Origin: Paenibacillus pinistramenti
GTDB lineage: Bacteria; Bacillota; Bacilli; Paenibacillales; Paenibacillaceae
Length of the DNA: 42,240 nt
NCBI RefSeq assembly: GCF_005869875.1
Contig: NZ_VAWG01000026.1
Span: 1-42,240 of the forward strand
Reading direction: 5' to 3'
Shown in pieces: positions 8,213-15,600 of the stretch. Every line of letters begins with the position of its first letter. Position 1 is the first letter of the stretch. A program made the position numbers and the translations under genes. The notes under the pieces were generated by a model. The model made no database searches and was not told where the DNA came from. It worked only from the letters and a program-made list of their open reading frames with translations.

Positions 8213-8824
8213 TTACGAATTGCGCATGATAATGGATTCCAGCATATTGGCTACGTGCTCGCAGGCATCCGTCGTCGTCTCAAGACGCTCGTAGATTTCT
8301 TTTTTCTTGATCAGCTCAATCGGGTCCGTAACGGATTTAAAGAGCTCGTTAATGCAGATCCGCAGCAGGTCGTCGCCCTGGTTCTCCAGATCGTTCAGAC
8401 GGATCGTATGCTCACGAATGGCCAGCAGCTTCTTGGAAGACAGCAGTTGAACCGCTTTCTGGATCTCATACGCAGAGTTGCGCAGAATTTCCCCGAACTG
8501 GACGATATATTTGTCCGGCTGTCCCAAATGATACATGTAGAACCGGGATACCGTCGCTTCGAGCCCGTCCATCACGTCGTCCATTGTCGTGGCCAGATCC
8601 ATAATGTCATCCCGCTCGATCGGCGTAATGAACGTTTTGTTCAGTTCCTTGATAATGGTATGCGTGGATTCATCGCATTTTCTTTCAAATTCTTTCATGG
8701 CTTTCGCAAAATCGGAAATGTTGTTGAAATCCGAAACGTGTGCGGCAAAATAATCAGCGGCTTGTACAATCGTGTCCGCCATATTTTCGAGTGTCTGGAA
8801 AAAAATATCCTTCTTCTTGGCCAC
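8213..8824 (-). CDS. DUF47/PhoU-like Pit accessory protein
   Basis: A 203-residue, all-helical cytoplasmic protein of the DUF47 (TIGR00153, YkaA) family, whose fold resembles PhoU and whose members are almost always encoded beside Pit transporters. Typical stretches are FFQTLENMADTIVQAADYF near the N-terminus, ERDDIMDLATTMDDVMDGLE in the middle and YERLETTTDACEHVANMLE at the end. The start is GTG with AAGGAGA upstream. It is the first gene of a two-gene operon with pit and is presumed to modulate the transporter. Direct function is inferred from the pairing. Confidence 0.9.
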   Translation of the reverse strand: MAKKKDIFFQTLENMADTIVQAADYFAAHVSDFNNISDFAKAMKEFERKCDESTHTIIKELNKTFITPIERDDIMDLATTMDDVMDGLEATVSRFYMYHLGQPDKYIVQFGEILRNSAYEIQKAVQLLSSKKLLAIREHTIRLNDLENQGDDLLRICINELFKSVTDPIELIKKKEIYERLETTTDACEHVANMLESIIMRNS

Positions 8825-8883
8825 CTGGATATCTCCTTTATAAAAAATTTGGTGAATTTAAGCAGTTGATGACAACCCTTGTT

Positions 8884-8914
8884 ATCTTACCAACCTGAAA
8901 GACCTATTGTAAAG
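8884..8914 (-). promoter_or_regulatory. Putative sigma-A promoter of the DUF47-pit operon, with two Pho-box-like repeats
   Basis: On the minus strand TTTACA (8909-8914) and TAAGAT (8884-8889) are separated by 18 bases, about 60 bases upstream of the GTG start. CTTACA and TTTACA lie 11 bases apart just upstream and at the -35 position, the spacing of PhoP-binding repeats, but only two repeats are clear. PhoP control is therefore only a suggestion. Confidence 0.45.
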
Positions 8915-9013
8915 ATTATGTAAGCGCATTATCAAAACTTTCAGTCAATATTCATTTAACATTACCCCATCTGAACCCTTCTATTCCTAATATTAGTAAA
9001 AAGGGGGTTTTTC

Positions 9014-9180
9014 ATGCATCAATAATTCGCACAGGAGCTGCGCCAAAGTCCTGCAAGAGCCCCCAGGCTCTTCTTCTATTATAAAGCCAAACCGGGCAAA
9101 GCGAAAAGGAGAAGAGCAGGCGCACCCGGCGTCACAACCAACGTCACACCTTACGCCGCATCCGGCGCTAAGCCCAGCGC
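9014..9180. other. Intergenic stretch without a recognisable gene
   Basis: Between the pit operon promoter region and the dioxygenase terminator there is no supported coding sequence. It contains a weak terminator-like hairpin (AAGAGCC/GGCTCTT at 9055-9072, followed by CTTCTATT on the plus strand) and several short GC-rich repeats. An AAAAAGGGGGTTTTT symmetry lies just before, at 8998-9012. A small RNA cannot be excluded. Confidence 0.4.
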
Positions 9181-9181
9181 C

Positions 9182-9212
9182 AAAAGAGCCGCACCTCTAG
9201 GGCACGGCTCTT
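9182..9212 (-). terminator. Rho-independent terminator after the LigB-type dioxygenase
   Basis: On the minus strand an AGAGCCG...CGGCTCT stem is followed by TTTT. The 11-bp stem includes G-T pairs. Confidence 0.65.
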
Positions 9213-9238
9213 GATTTATAGCCATTCTGGTTGTCTGC

Positions 9239-10033
9239 TCAAATGCCGGTAAGCTCATCGCCCCCGAACTGCCAAATATCGAGATTCAGCGCCCCGGGCC
9301 TGCGGTCCTGGAACAGCCGCTTCGCTGTGCGTTCCTGATCGGCGGCTCCCATCGCGTAGAACAAAGGACTGATATGCTCTTGTGCATAAGACGGAACAGC
9401 GTCTCTGACATTCGGAGCCAGCTTGTCGTACCGGAACAATTCCGGCAGGGTCCAGCGGCTGATCTTCTCGCTGATCCACTGGTCGAAGGCCTCGACCTGC
9501 GGAACAGGGCCGTTCTGGCTTGGCAGGCGCAGGTTGTGCACCAAAGCGCCGCTGCCGATGATCAGGACGCTCTGCTCACGGAGAGCGGCCAGCATTTTTC
9601 CAATTTCATACTGCTCAGACGGTGACCGCCTGGAATCAATGGACAGCTCCATCGCCGGAATCTCCAGATCCGGGTACAGCTGCTTGAGAATAATCCATGC
9701 CCCGTGGTCAAGCCCGCGGTCCGGCACGGTCTGGTGCTTGAGATTCCCTTGCTGGAACAACCGCTGCACCTCAGCGGCAATCTTCCGGTCGCCGGGAATG
9801 GAATAACGGATTTGATACAACTCCTCAGGATACCCGTAATAATCATGAATCGCTTCATAACGGTCCGCGTCTGTCAGCTGCTGCTGCGGCTCATCCCAGT
9901 GGGCCGAGAAGATGACAACGGCCTTGGGAACAGGCAGGCGACGGCCCAGCCGCTTCAGGAAAGCGGTATACGCGCTGTTTTCTACTGCGAGCAACGGTGA
10001 ACCGTGTGCGATAAATAAGGATGGCATCGTCAA
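9239..10033 (-). CDS. Class III extradiol (LigB-type) dioxygenase, 4,5-DOPA dioxygenase-like
   Basis: The family contains non-heme iron or zinc proteins that open catechol-type rings (4,5-DOPA dioxygenase, YgiD-like). Conserved features are MPSLFIAHGSPLLAVEN at the N-terminus, VIFSAHWDEP, YYGYPEELYQIRYS, DRGLDHGAWIIL and IIGSGALVHNLR; the histidines of HGSP, SAHW, DHGAW and LVHNL are candidate metal ligands. The TTG at 10033 is chosen because it lies 8 bases after AAGGAGG, while the ATG two codons later lies 14 bases away; either is possible. The gene is monocistronic, bounded by its own terminator. The natural substrate cannot be predicted from the sequence. Confidence 0.85.
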   Translation of the reverse strand: MTMPSLFIAHGSPLLAVENSAYTAFLKRLGRRLPVPKAVVIFSAHWDEPQQQLTDADRYEAIHDYYGYPEELYQIRYSIPGDRKIAAEVQRLFQQGNLKHQTVPDRGLDHGAWIILKQLYPDLEIPAMELSIDSRRSPSEQYEIGKMLAALREQSVLIIGSGALVHNLRLPSQNGPVPQVEAFDQWISEKISRWTLPELFRYDKLAPNVRDAVPSYAQEHISPLFYAMGAADQERTAKRLFQDRRPGALNLDIWQFGGDELTGI

Positions 10034-10136
10034 CCGGGCCACCTCCTTATCCCTTGATAGTGTATATTTATCCTCATTGTATCGCTTTTGTGACTTATTT
10101 ACCACTTGGGAGCTTATGGGACATAGGAAAAATAGC

Positions 10137-10164
10137 AGAAAAGGCGCCCCGCAGGGACGCCTTC
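10137..10164 (-). terminator. Rho-independent terminator after the alpha/beta hydrolase
   Basis: On the minus strand AAGGCG(T)CCC and GGG(G)CGCCTTTTC form a hairpin with a 3-base loop ending in T residues, directly after the hydrolase stop. Confidence 0.7.
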
Positions 10165-10175
10165 TTCACCAGCTG

Positions 10176-11006
10176 TCAGATCATCCAGTTCTGCCACTCC
10201 GCCTGCAGCGCCTCCTGGCCGTCCAGCCAGTCTTTCGTCGTCTTGATGAGATGCCTGCGGTGCTCGCCGGAAGAATACGTATGATTGGCCTGAAAAATAA
10301 TGTCCTTGTCGCAGCGCCCTTCCCGCCGGGTCCAGAACACCTTCTGATACAGGAAGGCATAATCAGCGGGAATCACATCGTCCGATGTTCCGTGAATGAC
10401 CAGAACGTTGCCGTCAAACTTGGCGGCCTCCTGGAACGGCTGATAAAGCGCCAGCGAATCGAAGAATACGGGCGTCATTTCATAGCCGAGGTAATCTGCG
10501 CGGCCATGCTTTACGGCGCTGTCATAGACGCTGCGTTCCGTAATCTTCACGATATCGTTAAACGGATATCCTACAGCAGACCACAGCACCAGATTCTTCA
10601 CCCGGCGGTCCGATGCCGCCGTCAGCACCGCCACCGCGCCGCCAAGGCTGTGGCCGATGAGGGTGACCTGCGCCGGATCCACATCGCTGCATCCCAGGGC
10701 GTAATCGAGGACGGCCTTGGTCTGCTCAACCATGGATTTCAGCCCCTCCTGCCCATAGCTGCCGCTGCTCTCCCCGCAGCCCAGATAGTCAAAGCGCAGT
10801 ACGAGATAACCGGATGCCGCAAGCTCCCTGGCTGTATTCACGAACAGGCGGTCTACGCCGATCCGGCTGCCGACAAAACCGTGGCAGATGACCACAAGAG
10901 GAACACGGCTCTTGCACCGCCCCTCCTTCCTGGCCGTTTCAGCCGGATAATGCAGGCTTGCCGCAATATCCTCCTTGCCGTAATGAATCGTAATCTGCCG
11001 CTCCAT
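10176..11006 (-). CDS. Alpha/beta hydrolase, esterase-like
   Basis: A 276-residue serine hydrolase with the complete catalytic triad: nucleophile in LIGHSLGGAVAVL (near residue 118), Asp in VIHGTSDDVIPADYA (near 212), His in QANHTYSSGEHR (near 245). The oxyanion-hole motif is VVICHGFVGSR. The arrangement and the GYLVLRFDYLGCGESSGS strand resemble acyl or feruloyl esterases of the S9/DUF1749-like group, but the acyl substrate is unknown. There is no signal peptide, so it should be cytoplasmic. The ATG follows GGAGG at a good distance. It is flanked by its own terminator and a divergent secreted-protein gene. Confidence 0.85.
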   Translation of the reverse strand: MERQITIHYGKEDIAASLHYPAETARKEGRCKSRVPLVVICHGFVGSRIGVDRLFVNTARELAASGYLVLRFDYLGCGESSGSYGQEGLKSMVEQTKAVLDYALGCSDVDPAQVTLIGHSLGGAVAVLTAASDRRVKNLVLWSAVGYPFNDIVKITERSVYDSAVKHGRADYLGYEMTPVFFDSLALYQPFQEAAKFDGNVLVIHGTSDDVIPADYAFLYQKVFWTRREGRCDKDIIFQANHTYSSGEHRRHLIKTTKDWLDGQEALQAEWQNWMI

Positions 11007-11175
11007 GCCGGATTCCTCCTCAATAAAATAAACCTTATAATTCCGAGTTGTTTAATTGTATTTAGAGTGTAACACCCTGCAGGATTTTCTGTCAATGCAA
11101 CCTTCTGCAGCCGGAAGACGTCTGAATGGGTAATTTTGGGTGAGATCCAAAAATCCGATCTGCAGGAGGTTTAAC

Positions 11176-12183
11176 ATGCGCATTCTACCATCCGAGTCAT
11201 CAGGGTCATCCAAGTTATCCGGAAAAAGACGCTTTGCTGCCGCAGGCCTGGCCGCCGCGCTGGCCTTAGGTTTGGGGCTGGTATCGTTTGGCGGAAATGC
11301 CGGCCTTATCCCGGCCGCTTCTGCCCAGTCCGCATCGGCTCAGTCCTCATCGGCTCAGTCCTCTGCCGCTTCCGCGTCCAGTGCGCACAGCAATACCTAC
11401 AAAGAGTTCGAGGCGCTGCTCGGCAAGGGCCGGCTGGCGCAGGCGATTGCCTATTTCAAATCCCACCGTTCCCAGGTCAGCCGGCAGGAGGCCTCTGTCA
11501 TGACGCTTCATCTCGAAAATGAACAGCTGAAGCAGCTGGACAGCTGCACTGCCAAGCTGTCTGACCCGGCCGTACAGCCGCAGCTGGCGTCCCTGTACCG
11601 AAGCGGAGATTCTTTTGCTAATATGGCGGCACGGACCTCCAGCAAAACGCTGAAGAGCCTGCTGAGCCAGGCGGGAGCCAGCGGTTATAAGCCGGAAATG
11701 GCGGAGGGAATGCTCTTCCCCGTGCTGGATTATTCCCAGTACATGGATTACCGGGCTTACGTTTCTCCGGACATCCAGGCCTATATAGATATCATGGCCG
11801 AGGAGAGCCGGCTGGCGCCTGCTGAGGATGGAGGGCTGGTCATCGGCTACCAGCAGATTGTGGGCCGGGCGGTGGCTCAGGAGCATTTTATAAAAAGTTA
11901 TCCTTACTCCAACCGGATCGGGCAAATCCGCAGCTTGTTCAGCAATTATGAGCTGTATACCTATTACGGGCTCAACAATACGCCTCTGTTCCAATATGAC
12001 GACAAGAAGATTCAGCCTGATGCAAGCCGGGGCTACAAAGCGGCGCTCCAGTACCGGGATGCGGCCGGCAGCGATTATTTGACCGGCCTTGCGGCCTTCA
12101 TGAAGGTGGTCGACCAGAATGGCGGCAAGCTGACCGCCGAGGTGGAGAAGTACCGGAGTGAGCATTTTCCGGCTGAGTCATAA
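11176..12183 (+). CDS. Secreted protein of unknown function with Ser/Ala/Gln linker
   Basis: I do not recognise the family. The ATG at 11176 follows CAGGAGG at ideal spacing (an ATG at 11140 has none), giving 335 residues. There is a basic N-terminus (SGKRR), a hydrophobic core (AAAGLAAALALGLGLVSF) and a likely signal-peptidase site near AASAQS. A Ser-Ala-Gln repeat linker follows (about residues 50-72). The rest is soluble and helical, with tandem Tyr motifs (YSQYMDYRAY, YELYTYYGLN). It has no lipobox cysteine, so it is probably released or held by its linker. It is transcribed divergently from the hydrolase. Confidence 0.72.
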   Translation: MRILPSESSGSSKLSGKRRFAAAGLAAALALGLGLVSFGGNAGLIPAASAQSASAQSSSAQSSAASASSAHSNTYKEFEALLGKGRLAQAIAYFKSHRSQVSRQEASVMTLHLENEQLKQLDSCTAKLSDPAVQPQLASLYRSGDSFANMAARTSSKTLKSLLSQAGASGYKPEMAEGMLFPVLDYSQYMDYRAYVSPDIQAYIDIMAEESRLAPAEDGGLVIGYQQIVGRAVAQEHFIKSYPYSNRIGQIRSLFSNYELYTYYGLNNTPLFQYDDKKIQPDASRGYKAALQYRDAAGSDYLTGLAAFMKVVDQNGGKLTAEVEKYRSEHFPAES

Positions 12184-12235
12184 GGCTGAGTCATAAGAGC
12201 GGGTTCAAGGCTGGTTTATTAGCCTGACCAAACGC

Positions 12236-12273
12236 AAAGAGGCCCGGCTGCCTTACGGCACCGGACCTCCTCT
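12236..12273 (-). terminator. Terminator hairpin between convergent genes
   Basis: GAGG-CCGG and CCGG-CCTC arms with an inner CTGCC/GGCA stem are followed on the minus strand by TCTTTGCGTTT and on the plus strand by a weaker TCTTG. It can serve both the secreted protein gene (plus) and the small minus-strand gene at 12314. Confidence 0.55.
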
Positions 12274-12313
12274 TGCTGTGCGCTTAAGCCGCAGCAGCCG
12301 GCAGGCAAGTCCT

Positions 12314-12529
12314 TCAATCGTAGGATTGAAGATACATTTTTCGGGTGAGGTCGCGGCCTTCCCAGCTGTAATAAAAGGGGGCATTCTCCCCTTCGCCGTC
12401 TCCGGCAGCGCTGCCGGTTAAACCGCCCAGCTCCACCCTGTCGTCCTCGCCCGCTACTTCATGCAGCGAGCCGCGGGATTGGCTGTTCAGCAGCATCGCC
12501 CGTGTTTCTTCCTCGCCTGACCGTTCCAT
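12314..12529 (-). CDS. Small hypothetical protein (71 residues)
   Basis: The family is not recognised. It is supported by an ATG with GGAG nine bases upstream (GGAGTGGGATGAA), by a terminator shortly after its stop, and by the absence of any overlapping better frame. The product is acidic in its N-terminal two thirds (MERSGEEETRAML, VAGEDDRVELGG, GDGEGENAPF) and ends with an aromatic/basic segment (FYYSWEGRDLTRKMYLQSYD). There is no signal peptide or membrane segment. It is convergent with the secreted protein gene and divergent from the membrane protein gene at 12750. It could be spurious; comparison with relatives would decide. Confidence 0.5.
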   Translation of the reverse strand: MERSGEEETRAMLLNSQSRGSLHEVAGEDDRVELGGLTGSAAGDGEGENAPFYYSWEGRDLTRKMYLQSYD

Positions 12530-12686
12530 TTCATCCCACTCCTTATATTCAAGTACAAGCCAGGATTGCTTGGCCCCATTCCATAAGTAACGAGGAGCTT
12601 CGAAGCTTGATCATTCAGGAATATTGTGGGCTGAAAGGGAGCGGTTTTATTCGGCTGCCGCAAAAATGACATATCTGGCTCCCGCC

Positions 12687-12716
12687 TTGCAGGAGCGGAC
12701 CGGTGAACAGTATACT
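12687..12716 (+). promoter_or_regulatory. Sigma-A-type promoter of the DUF1129-like gene
   Basis: TTGCAG (12687-12692) and TATACT (12711-12716) are separated by 18 bases, about 35 bases before the ATG at 12750. The match to consensus is good. Confidence 0.6.
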
Positions 12717-12749
12717 TTTACTAACATGCAGGAAGGGAATTGGAAGGTT

Positions 12750-13445
12750 ATGAACACGCAGCAGATCAAACAGGAAATGGAGCGGCTCCGCCCGCAGCTG
12801 ACCGAGGCGAACTCTCTGTTTCTTGACGAAGTATCCCGTAGAGTAAGCGCAAGCCCGCTTAATGGACCCGCGGCAGCCTACGCCCTGCTGGACACGGCGC
12901 GCCAAATGCTGAAGGACCAGAACAGGGGCAGATCTTATCTTGAGCGCTACAGCTACGATCCTGAGGTTTATACGGAGGAGCTGCTTACCGATCTGGAGAT
13001 GCGCCGGCCGCGGACGCTCCGGGACAAGGTCAAATATTATACGATGATTCCCTGGATTGCTTTGACCTGGGTATTCTTTATTTATACGTTCCTGGGCTTC
13101 ATGAACAGATGGTTCAAGGGAGAAGCAGGTGAGGTTACGGTGAAGCTGCCTACGCTGATTCTCATTGCCGCCGGCTCCCTGCTGCTGATGGAACTGATGA
13201 CCCGCTTTCTGGGGGCGCCGGATTCGCAGAACAGCACTGACGGACGCCGGCCGCTCAAGGCCGAGCTGAAATCGGCGGCTCTGACCATCGGCACCGCGAT
13301 TGTGGTCGTAGCCCTCTATGCCATGCTGCAGCAGATGCTGCCTGCCTTCACCTTATCGGTGTGGACATGCCTGGGGCTGTTCGCCGCCGGACTGGCGGGG
13401 CAATACTTTTTCCTGAGGAAGCCTCGACGGAACAGAGCGGATTAA
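12750..13445 (+). CDS. DUF1129-like four-helix membrane protein
   Basis: The product is 231 residues from the ATG at 12750 (GGAAGG upstream); a longer frame from 12624 would run through the promoter and is rejected. The N-terminal half is soluble (MNTQQIKQEMERLRPQLTEAN..., with LLDTARQMLKDQNRGRSYLERY). It is followed by four membrane segments, about 105-125 (IPWIALTWVFFIYTFLGF), 134-157, 180-200 and 205-222. The architecture matches DUF1129 family proteins of Firmicutes, which often accompany PadR-type regulators, but none is next to it here. Function unknown. A terminator follows at 13489. Confidence 0.7.
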   Translation: MNTQQIKQEMERLRPQLTEANSLFLDEVSRRVSASPLNGPAAAYALLDTARQMLKDQNRGRSYLERYSYDPEVYTEELLTDLEMRRPRTLRDKVKYYTMIPWIALTWVFFIYTFLGFMNRWFKGEAGEVTVKLPTLILIAAGSLLLMELMTRFLGAPDSQNSTDGRRPLKAELKSAALTIGTAIVVVALYAMLQQMLPAFTLSVWTCLGLFAAGLAGQYFFLRKPRRNRAD

Positions 13446-13488
13446 TACGAATTAGAGCGGATTAGAAAACGAACTAGAACGGAACAGC

Positions 13489-13538
13489 AAAAGGAACGCC
13501 CCGCGCCGGCCAGGCTGTGCGGAAGCGTTCCTCTTCTA
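13489..13538. terminator. Bidirectional terminator between convergent genes
   Basis: GGAACGC (13493-13499) and GCGTTCC (13525-13531) form a stem; T-rich sequence follows on the plus strand (TCTTCT) and on the minus strand (TTTTG). It separates the DUF1129-like gene from the ABC permease gene. Confidence 0.65.
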
Positions 13539-13571
13539 TTGTTCAAGGGGCCGGGGCTGCTGAAATGCAGC

Positions 13572-14261
13572 TTACACTTCGACCCGTTTGTCGATCAGCT
13601 TCACCATGACCACGATCATGACGAGACTGCAGATCAGTTCAAAAACCGTGGAGGCAGACACCAGCTTCATGGAGAAGAATTCGGAGCTGTTCAAGCCCAA
13701 GTTATCAAGCTTCAGGGCGTCTTCAATCAGCAGCAGGCCATTTTGCAGAACAAGATAAGCAGCTACGATGATGACCGCTTTAAATTTGACGCGGAGGCTG
13801 CGCCCGATGGTATAAGCAAGGAAGAAGAGCAGCAGCTCGAACATCATCGACTCAAGGCCGGAAAGGCCAAGGAGCACGACGGAACCGGGGTCCAGGCTGC
13901 TCACCTGGTCAAATTCAGTATAATGCTGAAAAGTCGTACTCATGGAAAAGTGGAGCACAAACAGAAGTCCGATCACCAGGGTGCCCGCAAGGCCCATCAC
14001 CAGCGGGGACAGGATATGCTGCAGGCTGGTCACCGGGAGCATGCGCCGGCCGCTGGAGCCGATATTTTTCACATAGGTTTTGACCGCTGACACAACGATA
14101 AAGACCAGCATCGCCGCGTAACCGATAATCATCAGCGAGACAGCGGCATCGCTGTTGCTCACAAACCACTCCACCGCCAGCTCTCCGAGCACAAACAGCA
14201 CAAACGCGCTCAGCAGATAAGTCATGTTCCTTCTCCAGTCATATTTCAGCAATCTGATCAT
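13572..14261 (-). CDS. ABC transporter permease-like membrane protein
   Basis: A 229-residue hydrophobic protein with about six membrane segments (for example TYLLSAFVLFVLGELAV at 15-31, LMIIGYAAMLVFIVVSAV at 43-60, LVMGLAGTLVIGLLFVLHF at 87-105). It begins MIRLLKYDWRRN, a start typical of the permease partner of YtrB/EcsA-like ATPases. Its ATG overlaps the ATPase stop (ATGA), so translation is coupled. It is the last gene of a GntR-ATPase-permease operon. Transported substrate is unknown; by analogy with the B. subtilis ytr and yhc operons, a role in the cell-envelope stress response is plausible but inferred. Confidence 0.8.
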   Translation of the reverse strand: MIRLLKYDWRRNMTYLLSAFVLFVLGELAVEWFVSNSDAAVSLMIIGYAAMLVFIVVSAVKTYVKNIGSSGRRMLPVTSLQHILSPLVMGLAGTLVIGLLFVLHFSMSTTFQHYTEFDQVSSLDPGSVVLLGLSGLESMMFELLLFFLAYTIGRSLRVKFKAVIIVAAYLVLQNGLLLIEDALKLDNLGLNSSEFFSMKLVSASTVFELICSLVMIVVMVKLIDKRVEV

Positions 14262-15022
14262 TCGGCAAACACCTCTCTGAATAATTCGTCCACACTTTTC
14301 CCCGTTCTCGTCCGGAGCGTCTCCACTTCATCCATCAGGACAAGCTCCCCATTCCGGATAAAAGCAACCTGGTCAAATATCCGCTCAATATCCCGCACCA
14401 GGTGAGTCGTAATGACAACGCTGCTGTCTTCATCGTAAAATTCCAGGATGGCATCCAAAATTTTGCCCCGCGCTACCGGATCCACCCCGCCGATCGGCTC
14501 ATCGAGCAGGTACAGCTTCGATCTTCGGGAGAAGGCCAGCGTCAGCTGAAGCCGCTCCTTCATCCCTTTGGACAGCGAGGTCACCCGGTCGTCCGGATTC
14601 AGCTTCATGAACTGCAGCATTTCGGACGCTTTGGCGCTGTCAAAATCGGCATAGAAATCGCGGTAGAAGCCCATCGCATCCTTTATCCGCATCCAATCCT
14701 CCGTCACCGGCGCATCCGGCATGAATGAAACCAGGCCCTTGGAGCGGACGCCAACCGGCTCTCCGGCTACCGTCACCTGCCCGGAGGACGGCTGGGCCAG
14801 CCCGGCTGCAATTCTCATCAGCGTGCTTTTGCCGCTTCCGTTCGTTCCCAGAAGGCCCACGATCCGCCCGGGCTCAATATCAAAGGTTACGTTATTTAAA
14901 GCCGTCTTCCGACCATAAGTTTTGGTCAGATTGCTGACGCTCAGCACAGGCTGGGTCAAACTGGCCTTCGCCGTATAGGCTGCCGGTTCTGCCTTCCTGG
15001 TCCCGTTATTTACTGCGTTCAT
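14258..15022 (-). CDS. ABC transporter ATP-binding protein (YtrB-like)
   Basis: A complete ATPase of 254 residues: Walker A GLLGTNGSGKST near residue 56, a Q-loop in FMPDAPVTEDW, signature TSLSKGMKERLQL, Walker B LYLLDEPIGGVDP, H-loop VVITTHLV. The SKGMK signature and the short length are typical of exporters controlled by YtrA-type regulators. An N-terminal extension of about 24 residues precedes the fold. The ATG lies inside the end of the regulator gene (17-base overlap) with GGAGGGAG upstream, and the stop overlaps the permease start. The three genes form one transcription unit. Confidence 0.93.
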   Translation of the reverse strand: MNAVNNGTRKAEPAAYTAKASLTQPVLSVSNLTKTYGRKTALNNVTFDIEPGRIVGLLGTNGSGKSTLMRIAAGLAQPSSGQVTVAGEPVGVRSKGLVSFMPDAPVTEDWMRIKDAMGFYRDFYADFDSAKASEMLQFMKLNPDDRVTSLSKGMKERLQLTLAFSRRSKLYLLDEPIGGVDPVARGKILDAILEFYDEDSSVVITTHLVRDIERIFDQVAFIRNGELVLMDEVETLRTRTGKSVDELFREVFAE

Positions 15023-15395
15023 GCGCTTCTCCCTCCTGCTCTACCGCTTCGGATACGATGGATACAATGTCCCGCTCTGCAAATCCAAGCTCTTTCATGC
15101 CCTGCACAAATTTCTCCAGCAGCTCGCCGGCCATCTCTTTCTTGATCTCCATAATTTTCGATTCCTCACTTGTCACGAATCTGCCCAGCCCGCGCCGGGT
15201 CTCAACAATTTCTTCACGCTCCAGCTCCTGAAAGGTCCGCTGTATCGTGTTCGGGTTAATCTGGAGCTCTGCCGCCAGCTCCCGCACCGACAGAATTTTG
15301 TCTCCCGGCGCGAGGATTCCGCTTACGATCTGCCGTTTGATATAGTTCATAATCTGCAGATAGATCGGAAGGTTGTTATCAAATTCTATGCTCAC
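15006..15395 (-). CDS. GntR-family transcriptional regulator, YtrA subfamily
   Basis: A 129-residue regulator with an N-terminal winged helix (LPIYLQIMNYIKRQIVSG, VRELAAELQINPNTIQRTFQELEREEIVETRRGLGRFV) and only a short C-terminal dimerisation tail, which defines the YtrA subfamily. These proteins repress their own operon with the adjacent ABC transporter. The start is GTG with AGAGGGG upstream. It is first in the operon, read from the promoter at 15442-15470. The inducing signal is not visible; cell-wall antibiotics induce the B. subtilis counterpart. Confidence 0.9.
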   Translation of the reverse strand: MSIEFDNNLPIYLQIMNYIKRQIVSGILAPGDKILSVRELAAELQINPNTIQRTFQELEREEIVETRRGLGRFVTSEESKIMEIKKEMAGELLEKFVQGMKELGFAERDIVSIVSEAVEQEGEAHERSK

Positions 15396-15441
15396 CTGCT
15401 CGCTGCCCCTCTCTTCCGTTTTGTATCACTGTTATAGTTGA

Positions 15442-15470
15442 ATAGTACACTAATATCGTAGTCGTGTAAA
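15442..15470 (-). promoter_or_regulatory. Promoter of the GntR-ABC operon
   Basis: On the minus strand TTTACA (15465-15470) and TACTAT (15442-15447) are separated by 17 bases. AGTGTACTAT overlaps the -10 and GTGATAC follows, which may form the operator half-sites of the YtrA-type repressor, but the symmetry is imperfect. Confidence 0.6.
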
Positions 15471-15529
15471 GAGGATTTTAAGGAATTTTTTTTCAATTAA
15501 AATTTAATTCAATTAAATGGCTGCCTGAA

Positions 15530-15563
15530 AAAAAGAAAAGGCATACCTCCGCGAGGTATACCT
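15530..15563 (-). terminator. Rho-independent terminator after copA
   Basis: On the minus strand GGTATACCTC and GAGGTATGCC form a 10-bp stem with a 3-base loop followed by TTTTCTTTTTTT. Confidence 0.85.
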
Positions 15564-15600
15564 TGTCTCTTCTGATGCTTGCAGGCACGCTTAACGCTGC

